Shown here in pieces: positions 8,881 through 18,010 of a stretch of 18,010 bases of DNA; position 1 is the stretch's first letter, and the number at the start of each line of letters is the position of its first letter. The notes under the pieces were generated by a model, which was not told the origin of the DNA, searched no databases, and saw only the letters and a list, made by a program, of their open reading frames with translations. The stretch is from the NCBI GenBank assembly GCA_027579435.1, contig JANBPK010001163.1, positions 1 through 18,010 of the forward strand, read 5' to 3'. This DNA is from Candolleomyces eurysporus. Its lineage: Eukaryota > Basidiomycota > Agaricomycetes > Agaricales > Psathyrellaceae. Both the position numbers and the translations under genes were made by a program.

Positions 8881-9002
8881 GGGTGCTCTAACAACCAAAC
8901 TATAAAACTGAAACACACATACAACCACAACAATACAGCACACCAAATACCTTCGTGAAGATAGAGGCGGGCAANGGGATATAGGTAAAAGCTCTAAGTC
9001 GA
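8881..9002. other. Spacer between Gag fragment and X copy c
   Basis: A-rich sequence (CTCTAACAACCAAACTATAAAACTGAAACACAC) holding one TTCGTGAA octamer at 8952-8959. It has no counterpart beside X copy a, which may simply be truncated there. It may be the true end of X or a separate remnant. Confidence 0.35.
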
Positions 9003-10342
9003 GTCGACAGAGGCTTCTAGAACTCTTCTCGTACAATCGCAAGTTCAAGGGGGAGCTAAGGCTCAACCAGCAACGATAGAAATGCTTCACGAAGTGACTT
9101 TGCTAACACATGGTAAGGTTCGAGATACAACAGATAACTTCGTGAACAGAGGACACAGCCTCAAGCAACTTTAACGCAAGTACGATTCGATAAACGCAAG
9201 TGACTCAACTCTGATTGACTTTGCAAACTTAAACACCCTTTTCTTGATAACAGATGGCTCTTGTAGATTCCTGGGAACACGGTCCCGACGCAAAATACAA
9301 ACGTTAGCTACCCGCTAATGCTATAATAGATAAAACAGAGATGTAGATATAGGCAATTATTGTTTGGCAATCAGGCAAAGAAACAAACAGATGACATAGA
9401 CAGAGAGAGATAAGAAACACAATCACATGAGGGTATCAAAGGCCGAGAGTTGAGTCTCGAACCATAGAACGCAGCCCAGGCGCTTCGTGAACCTGTTCTG
9501 GACGTGGCTGTTGTCGAGTCCGCATGGATATTCACCGAGGATTGCTTCCGGAGAGCGCGCCCTCCCATTCGCGCACCTAATCCGACGAATTGATCCGAAT
9601 TTTGGGTGCTTGGCTCCACCAAGCCACACTGCCTCACTGCTCTGCTGACTCGTTCTATCTCTTGGCTATGGACGGGCTGACTGAGCTTCGGGCAAATGAC
9701 CACATAAGCTTTAGTCTTGCTTTCCGGTTTTCCGTACAGGTTCACAAACTTTGGACGATCCTCCAAAGCTCATCAACTAACACCGATACCTTCCAAAGAT
9801 GGTAAGGTCAGCATTTATTGACTTGACAGATCGACGATCATGTTCTCGAAGCCATCGGCTACTTCACGAAGACTTCCACTTAGCAATGTCAGGGCAAATT
9901 CCCTTGTAGTACGCATAACTCCCACTGATATTGTCCCTCGCCAGGTCAGGCATATCATGTAGCTTCGATTCTAGTTGTAGCTGTTTCAGATACGTTCACA
10001 AGGCCTTCATGAGCTTAAAGTACCGTTGTAGAACTGTCTTACTTGTCTTTCTCATCTCTGCTAGGTAGTCTGCTTAGTTGGCAACCAGGGAAAGTTCCAA
10101 CTCTATAGTTCCCAACTTCACAAAGATCTTCTTTATACATAAGTCAGTTCACGAACATTAAGAACAAGTTCGCGAATTTTATAGGGTGTTTGCGCACTCG
10201 GCGCATCACTGCGCGAGTTATCTCTATACTGGAAGGGTTTCGTAACTTAGAGATTAAATAGACACGACCGTTAATTGAATTGTGAACGATATTCAATAAA
10301 ATGGGTATTTAGTTGCGAAAAAGTGAACACGGTTGTATCAAC
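9003..10342 (-). repeat. Repeat X, copy c (near full length, inverted)
   Basis: Read on the minus strand this copy contains, in order, the 141-bp part seen at 6810-6950 (10342-10204), a 14-bp junction, and the 1.19-kb part seen at 4721-5910 (10189-9003). It is therefore the only copy with both parts joined. It holds six TTCRYGAA octamers (9086, 9139, 9484, 9863, 10148, 10169), with a seventh just outside at 8952, so the element may really extend left to about 8881. On the plus strand it has AATAAA near 10296. No target duplication is certain; TAGGGTG occurs on both sides (near 8879 and 10182), but the second lies inside the homologous region. Confidence 0.75.
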
Positions 10343-10360
10343 GGGATCTCTTCTCTCTTG

Positions 10361-10930
10361 TCAACATGGCCATCTCTCCCTCTCCATCTCTTTGTGCTTC
10401 CTCCCTTTCCCCTTGCCAATCCTGGCTCCTCCCTTTCCTCCCTGCCTCCCATCAACATCATTGCCCTCCACATTGCCATTAGCCTGCATGGGATCTACAG
10501 AAGGCAGAGGCGGCAGATGCTGCAGGCCATAGTCTTTTCTGGCATCCACTCCCACTCTGTCTTTCACCCCATTGACGCCAGCCATGAAGTCCAGGACAGA
10601 TGGCTTGGAATCCTGTTGGGACATTACCTCCACTGACCCATCCATCAACCTCTTCAACTTGGCCATGTGCCCATCCAGAACTGGCTCCACATCTTCTGTC
10701 ATCTTCAACTCAGCCATGTGCCCATCCAGAACTGGCTCCACCACCTCCTCTTCCTCTTCCGTTGTCTCTACCTGATGGCCCAATCCCTGCCCTGGACAGA
10801 CATCGCTTGTGGTGCCCACTGATTCTCCTCCTGTAGCCTTAGCCTCGGTGCTTGTCCCCTCCCCCTGAATCAGCATCTCCACACTCCCACCTTTGACATC
10901 TCCCTTTGGCCACCTAGCCTCTGTCCCATA
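10361..10930 (-). pseudogene. Gly/Glu-rich ORF with 17-residue repeat, unknown
   Basis: An open minus frame runs from a TGA near 10955 through ...GDLAYGTEARWPKGDVKGG and VEMLIQGEG to a TGA at 10361. It has an acidic stretch (TEEEEEVVEPVLDGHMAELK), a second near-copy (EDVEPVLDGHMAKLK) created by a 51-bp duplication, and a basic Gly/Lys-rich tail (GKGGARIGKGKGRKHKEMERER). It ends 19 bases before repeat X copy c. It is in the same frame as 11051-11299, separated by stops, so both are probably parts of one decayed gene. I recognise no domain. A retroelement origin is likely from the setting, but this is inference. Confidence 0.45.
10662..10741. repeat. 51-bp direct duplication in ORF
   Basis: The 29-bp string that starts GCCATGTGCCCATCCAG occurs at 10662-10690 and again, identical, at 10713-10741. 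The period is 51 bp (17 codons), so the frame is kept; flanking bases (TCTTCAACT) are also shared. This is an exact in-frame tandem duplication, implying a recent event or coding selection at the time. Confidence 0.8.
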
Positions 10931-11050
10931 TGCTAGATCACCAACGGCTCTGCCAGGTCAGGCCAGTTCCTCCTGTCTGCCATCTCAGGACCAATTGTAA
11001 TGGCATGTCGGAGACACACTCCCTCTGCTACTAAGAAGGTCAGTCTTTTT

Positions 11051-11582
11051 CTAGAATCTTATGAATTTAGACTCATGAAATGCGTCATGGCNGTAGCAAT
11101 GGAACAGCATGGCAACTGACTGGGAGAAGGACTTGTTCCAGTCTACAAATGTCTCAGAAATAGTTTCAGCTCCAATGTGGTAATAGCAAACCAATATGGT
11201 GCCACTTGCCTCCCCAGAATTTGGTCCACCGCCTACTACCGTCCAAGCCCACCCCATTCTCGCCCTGAGAGCCAAAAAGAAGTCATGTACCAATGCCACA
11301 GCAGCTTTCTGGTACCTGAAACCCCTTCAGTCAACTCTCTAGTCCATTCACGCTCATGAAGACCCACCTGGCATACTCCTCTGGGGAGTATTCATGTGTA
11401 TTTCCCCCACCTGTCAATTTGTGCATCATTTCCTTCCTCNTNNNGNCNNCTNCCTNCTTCTGTTGTCCATTGGNTTTGACCTCCTCACTTTCTGCAAGAT
11501 ACACCTCACAAGTATGCTTAGCTCTAACCAAGATCAGCGTCTTCTGGTCNTCATGATAGATAAAATAGTGTAGAGTATTCAA
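11051..11582 (-). pseudogene. Decayed ORF of unknown function, TE-associated
   Basis: Two minus frames form one broken protein. The first (11582-11331) reads ...DQKTLILVRAKHTCEVYLAESEE, then N-rich sequence, then KEMMHKLTGGGNTHEYSPEEYARW. The second (from about 11325 to 11051) reads GFRYQKAAVALVHDFFLALR, WTVVGGGPNSGEASGTILV, CYYHIGAETISETFVDWNKSF and stops after FHESKFIRF. A small indel near 11330 separates them. No ATG is visible; the frame simply emerges from an AATACTCTACA motif like the LTR end at 220-230. The protein-like composition shows it was once coding, but I cannot name the family. With 10361-10930 it may be the first gene of another retroelement. Confidence 0.45.
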
Positions 11583-11627
11583 GAGTAAAGAGAATTATCT
11601 TTTTTCTTGTCAAAATAATGCTCTACA
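11569..11627. other. TGTAGAG...CTCTACA bounded 59-bp segment
   Basis: The segment starts TGTAGAGTATT and ends CTCTACA, a 7-bp inverted repeat with the TG...CA ends expected of LTRs. The mirror motif AATACTCTACA ends the LTR-like copy at 230. It is too short to be a working LTR and may be an internally deleted one or chance. Confidence 0.25.
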
Positions 11628-12059
11628 GGGCTGGTAGAGCTTCTGGATTCTCAAGATGTGTGTGGTGAGGAGCAAAGAAGTTTGCTGATCACTACGCTGA
11701 CTCATGTTATAGACCTCACTCTCCGGTCATTACATTCACCGAGACTATCATTTTGGCCGCGAAACGCACCAGACGTTTTGGGATTGGACAGCGCCTCGAA
11801 GCATGGCTCCCATGGGAGGTCCATCACTAAAAACGGATGGGTACAAGACAACATCAGCTAGAGTCTCTAGAAGTCAATCATAGTACTTTGAGAACTCAAG
11901 GAAGAAGTACAGCTCATTCCCAACTTTTTTCTCACAACAGTCCTGCATGGCATCCTTAATGAGTCATTCAGTGGTGGTCAATGTGATTAATCAGTAATAT
12001 AACATATGTATGCATGCAGGCGTCTAAATGATGAATAATCTAATGGTGTATCGCGTCGT
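11628..12059. other. Intergenic region downstream of mef1
   Basis: About 430 bases with no convincing gene. It lies between transposon debris and the 3' end of mef1 and should hold the mef1 3' UTR and polyadenylation region; AT-rich stretches near 11985-12015 are candidates. No clear single AATAAA signal is visible on the minus strand. Confidence 0.45.
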
Positions 12060-14908
<2,849 letters not shown>

Positions 14909-15100
14909 CCTCTGCTACGTGTCCTCAGCACCGACCCTGTGTGCTGGCGAGGACGAGGACGAGGACGATGAGGAGGTGGTGGTGGATGGGGAAGGCGAAG
15001 GAACCAAATTTACAAGCGAAAAAGTCGTCCCGGTCCCGGCGACCCCGGCTTAGCTAACCAATTGCATTGATGTCATGGGCTTGTTGACGTGTCGATATAA
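14909..15100. promoter_or_regulatory. Divergent intergenic region, mef1 / tRNA-Asp
   Basis: About 190 bp separate the mef1 ATG (minus) from the tRNA (plus). On the mef1 sense strand it is pyrimidine-rich with a TCCTCG repeat (plus-strand GAGGACGAGGACGAGGACGATGAGG near 14948), a common 5' UTR or core-promoter feature in fungi. No TATA box is evident. The role is inferred from position only. Confidence 0.4.
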
Positions 15101-15172
15101 TCTCTGTTAGTATATCGGTTAGTACACGCGCCTGTCACGCGCGAAAGCTGGGTTCGACTCCCAGACAGAGAG
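15101..15172 (+). tRNA. tRNA-Asp (anticodon GTC)
   Basis: A complete 72-nt cloverleaf without intron. Acceptor stem TCTCTGT (15101-15107) pairs perfectly with ACAGAGA (15165-15171), discriminator G at 15172. D stem GTAT/GTAC with loop ATCGGTTA (A14, G18-G19). Anticodon stem CGCGC/GCGCG around loop CTGTCAC, anticodon GTC at 15134-15136, which decodes GAC/GAT. T stem CTGGG/CCCAG with loop TTCGACT, giving the B box GGTTCGACTCC. No CCA is encoded, as in eukaryotic nuclear tRNA genes. It lies between the minus-strand genes mef1 and bud32. Confidence 0.95.
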
Positions 15173-15179
15173 GAATTTG

Positions 15180-15185
15180 TTTTTT
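15180..15185 (+). terminator. RNA polymerase III terminator
   Basis: A run of six T residues starts eight bases after the tRNA 3' end; an oligo-T tract is the normal stop signal for RNA polymerase III. Confidence 0.85.
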
Positions 15186-15311
15186 CTTTAATTTAGGATG
15201 TAGCTCTTGCCCTATTATAGCGACTGAACACTGGATATTCTTAGCCTCAAAACCGGTATACAAGGATCATAGTGTACATTGTTTTGTTTTGTCGATGACA
15301 CACAATCCTAA

Positions 15312-16434
15312 TTATCCTACCATACTTCTTTTACGGCCCCGCATCCTAACTTCATCAAGGCGCGACTTGATCGTCTTCCACTCTTTCGCCTTCAAAGCCT
15401 TGCTATAGGCATCCAGAACTGACGCAAACATTGGCTCCGAATCTGGATGTGTGGAGGCGAACGCTCTCTCAAGGACGTAGAGATCAACAGCCTTGTCTTC
15501 GACCAGGGTGGACACAAATGACAGCCCAAAGTCAATCAAGACCTACGTGATATTCCATTTTAGCGTGGAGTATCGAAACATGGCAGGCACACCCAGCACC
15601 ACAAGAAGAAGCAGGCTTACCAGTTCTGTCGGACATCCGGGTGATTGAAAGGTCGAAGGATGTCGTAGCATCATATTGGATGTCGTCAGATCGCCATGTA
15701 TGATATCCGCTTTGTGCAGCTTGGCGAGTTCTACGCCGATTAATTCCATGAGTTTACCTGTAGGGGGATGAGGTTGGACCGCGCTCTATCAGCATGGGCC
15801 GATGATGCAGGAACGGGATGGACAGTCACCGATGGTTATTCCGTATTCCTTCAAAGGATCTTCGCCTATATCCACTTGCTGTTGAGACATATCCCCATCT
15901 TCAGGTTCTTCCCCGCCAGGAAGCAGCTTCCGTACGCATTGCCCTTCTATCCATTCGATTCCTAGGACGCCTTCTGATGCGTCCACCATGAGGATTTGTG
16001 GGACGTGTACTCCAGATCTACCGGGGTCGTTGTCAGCCATTGATTCTCCAAACTTTTTTCTGAAGAAGGATAACTCACTTTAAACATTTAAGCAACGTCC
16101 GGGCTTCTCCAGAAACTCTAGCCTTGGTCAGAGTAGCATCGAGTTGCTCGTGACGATACTTCTTCTTGAACCTATGCTTGATGAGTATCGGTGCTGAGCC
16201 TAGGCTCAGTCGGCCCTTGAATATCCTCTGATCCCGGACAAAGTCGAAGTGCAATTGGAATGAACACCATGCGATCGTGACCAAGAATACGTTATGGTTT
16301 GTCGGCCATCGTGTGCGTCTGAGTTAGCTGAGTGAGTCCACCTGGGGAGCAGATAAACTGAGACTTGCAGCTTCTGCTCCTTGCGATATTTGTTGCGAGG
16401 AGGCGATGAGTTTTAGTGAAGCTGATTCTGCCAT
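15312..16434 (-). CDS. bud32: Bud32/PRPK-type KEOPS atypical kinase
   Basis: Bud32 is the small atypical kinase/ATPase of the KEOPS (EKC) complex, which supports t6A37 modification of ANN-decoding tRNAs and telomere upkeep. Exons 16434-16369, 16227-16079, 16017-15830, 15757-15621 and 15542-15312 sum to 771 bases, 256 residues, close to the family's usual size. Visible features: QGAEA (18-22) in place of a glycine-rich loop, beta-3 Lys39 in [18 protein letters not shown], catalytic HGDLTTSN (155-162, Asp157, Asn162), DFG at 184-186 in [24 protein letters not shown], and the Bud32-specific basic tail RGRKRSMVG at the very C-terminus. The first intron has a GC donor (GCAAGT...CAG); the others are GT-AG, 61-78 bp. 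The ATG at 16434 gives the expected short N-terminus before QGAEA; the frame stays open upstream without another ATG. Confidence 0.93.
16228..16368 (-). other. GC-AG intron of bud32
   Basis: The exon 1 end ...GAAGCT is followed by GCAAGT and the intron ends GGGATCAG before AGGATATTC. This restores QGAEA-RIFKG in frame, as the family requires. GCAAGT is the strong donor typical of the rare GC-AG introns handled by the major spliceosome. At 141 bp it is the longest intron of the gene. Confidence 0.75.
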
Positions 16435-17650
16435 GGTGTTGGGTGCTAGTTGAAAGGCCTCGGAGATCAGAATTGGTGGACGGTCCTTTGTTTGACAGTG
16501 TATCAATCTGAAGCCGCCGTCCTCGAGCAATTTGGGTATTATCACCCCTATCCGTAGTGGATCGAATGAAAAAACGTTGGTTGCCCTCGGTCCATTGCCA
16601 TGGGGCTAGCTAACATTGGGCGCTGAGCTTGCGACACCCCAAGAGAGAACAAATACTGTATAGAATATGAATATATTCCCCAGAGCAACTTTGATTACCA
16701 AACTGACCCACTGGCGGGAACGAGTGGAGCGCCCAGCCCGTGTTCGGCCCACTGTCGGGAAATGGTAGTGTATGCAATTCTAACACAACTTAAAGCAGCA
16801 CACTCATCGGTGGACAATGAGCACCGTGATGTCTTATGTTAACATCTCGTTTTAGGCCTGAAAGCATGTTTTCTTGGTAAGGATTGAATGACAGTCCCTT
16901 TTCACGCGGACACATTGTGCCACACCGGTAGCAACAGCTCCGGTAGAGCTTCTACCAACTTCTTACCTTCTCCCTCATGTTAAACTGCTTTACTGTCAGT
17001 CTCTGATTGTATTCATTGCAGCGATAATGTACATCAGGGTTACTTCGGGTAAGAACCGTAAGCTTCATCGGAATCTGCATTGGCTAGCAGTAACAATCGA
17101 TATATCTTTGCGCTGATGCCGCGTGGTTAACGTTGAGACAGCACAATTATAGAGAAACCTCCTGAGAGTGGAAAACTACGTTACGTAATTGTTATCACTG
17201 CCCGCCTCTATCTAAGTATAGGTNCCCCGAGGAAGCCCACTCTTAGGCGCTTGCGTCAATGGCCCCCATATGGAAGAAAATTTGTCGCTGCGCAGGAGCA
17301 CCCAGGTGGATATCATTCCATCTACCACTTTTAACTCCTTACATCCCTTAGCCTTCTAGTACTTCACGCAGCCCACGTGTCGCCGGTCCAACTATCACTT
17401 GCCGCAGGTAACTTTCTGACCCAAAGAATGTTCTTGGCATTAGTCGCTCAGTGAGAATGGTTTCTCCCTAATGGTTGAAACTCATTACCAACATGAAAAC
17501 CTCGCCGCCAGAGGCATGGCCTCAGTAAGAATGTGTAGGGTCGCTTGGGTGACGGGCACGTAAAGTTAGATTTATATCTTCCTCACCTTCCGATTAAGGC
17601 AGCCAATGACTGCTCACCTTTTTGACGCCTTCTGTCCACTTTCAAAAGCT
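16435..17650. other. Non-coding or unrecognised region upstream of bud32
   Basis: About 1.2 kb with no ORF I can support, no tRNA and no repeat shared with the rest of the window. The proximal part should hold the bud32 promoter, but no motif is convincing. One N occurs at 17224. Short possible exons bounded by splice-like signals occur near its right end (for example AG-AAGGCGTCAAAAAG-GTGAGC on the minus strand near 17620-17640) but cannot be assembled into a protein. Confidence 0.4.
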
Positions 17651-17656
17651 AATGGC

Positions 17657-17930
17657 TCAGTTGACCAAGACATAATCATTCAGTAAAACATCAATCTTTC
17701 CGCGACTCCAATTCAGATTTTTGCCCACGCCAGTCACGTACCTTCGCACCATTTCAGCCATGACGAGGCCATCGGGCGAGGTTATGCACCGATGTTGATA
17801 CCTCTTTTGGACGACACCTTTGATGGGAGCTGCCACGGAATTGCCTTGCGCGGAATCTGTCTCGCTAAAACCACCATCTCGTGTCACAGGGCGCGGCTCA
17901 CCGTCACTTGCCTTCCTGGCCAGCGCCCGG
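17657..17930 (-). CDS. Possible exon of unknown gene
   Basis: A minus frame open from about 17930 to a TGA at 17657 reads LARKASDGEPRPVTRDGG, SETDSAQGNSVAAPIKGVV, QKRYQHRCITSPDGLVMAEM. No ATG begins it; the nearest start is GTG. A strong donor-like AAG-GTACGTGAC lies near 17740, so the coding exon may end there at MAEMVRR and the rest be intron. I recognise no domain. It could be an internal exon of a gene whose 5' end lies outside the window, or chance. Confidence 0.2.
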
Positions 17931-18010
17931 ATTTAATATGATACCTTAAGCCTGGGGCCAACCACAGCACTGTGGTGCCAAATATCTGGTCCCACACTCC
18001 GTTTAAATAG

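Noticed and set aside
8372..8881. 169-residue plus-strand ORF
   Set aside because: Antisense of the Gag fragment; no features of its own.
4721..10342. One large DNA transposon with 1.2-kb terminal inverted repeats (X copies a and c)
   Set aside because: The X 5' part lies outside the 1.19-kb part at the right end but inside at 6810-6950, so the two ends are not mirror images; separate insertions or a permuted circle explain the order better.
11658..11861. 67-residue plus ORF between TE debris and mef1
   Set aside because: Short, no domain, no splice or promoter context; indistinguishable from chance.
15101..15172. tRNA as a SINE or retroelement-derived pseudogene
   Set aside because: All stems pair, the conserved bases are present and a Pol III terminator follows at once; no SINE body or A-tail is seen.

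Overview
The window looks like nuclear DNA of a filamentous fungus, most likely a basidiomycete (Agaricomycete-like). The protein genes are cut by many short introns of about 54-141 bp with GT-AG borders and one GC-AG border. There is a eukaryotic tRNA-Asp with no encoded CCA, and the mobile DNA is Ty3/gypsy LTR retrotransposon debris. I cannot name the species. Scattered N characters, dense in one gene and at 11440-11457, suggest a draft assembly.

Left and middle (1-about 11.6 kb): a nested graveyard of transposable elements with no intact gene. An LTR-like fragment (1-230) and an acidic ORF of unknown origin (to 612) are followed by a degenerate Ty3/gypsy pol on the minus strand (617-4720: protease remnant, reverse transcriptase, RNase H, integrase), broken by frameshifts and four in-frame TGA stops. 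At 4720 it is cut by a 1.2-kb repeat, here called X. X occurs as a 3' part (4721-5910), a 5' part (6810-6950) and one near-complete inverted copy (9003-10342). A reverse-transcriptase fragment of a second Ty3-like family sits exactly between the two X parts, as in a circularly permuted insertion. Next come a 280-bp CACTA-like foldback MITE (7372-7651), a second LTR-like copy (to 8109), a Gag fragment (8110-about 8880), the inverted X copy, and a decayed ORF set of unknown function (10361-11582).

Right (12.06-16.43 kb): a host block. The minus-strand gene for mitochondrial elongation factor G1 (mef1-type, eight exons) is followed by a plus-strand tRNA-Asp(GTC) and a minus-strand five-exon gene for the KEOPS kinase Bud32. 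Splice sites were placed from protein continuity and junction motifs. All three serve translation (mitochondrial translocation, cytosolic decoding, the t6A tRNA-modification complex), but they lie in mixed orientations and nothing shows co-regulation.

Far right (16.44-18.01 kb): no recognisable gene except a possible exon of unknown identity near 17.7-17.9 kb.

No clearly new defence or biosynthetic system is visible. The best leads are the MITE, the permuted X/RT structure with its cluster of TTCRYGAA octamers, the signs of transition-biased decay in the retroelements, the GC-AG intron of bud32 and the frame break in the mef1 presequence.
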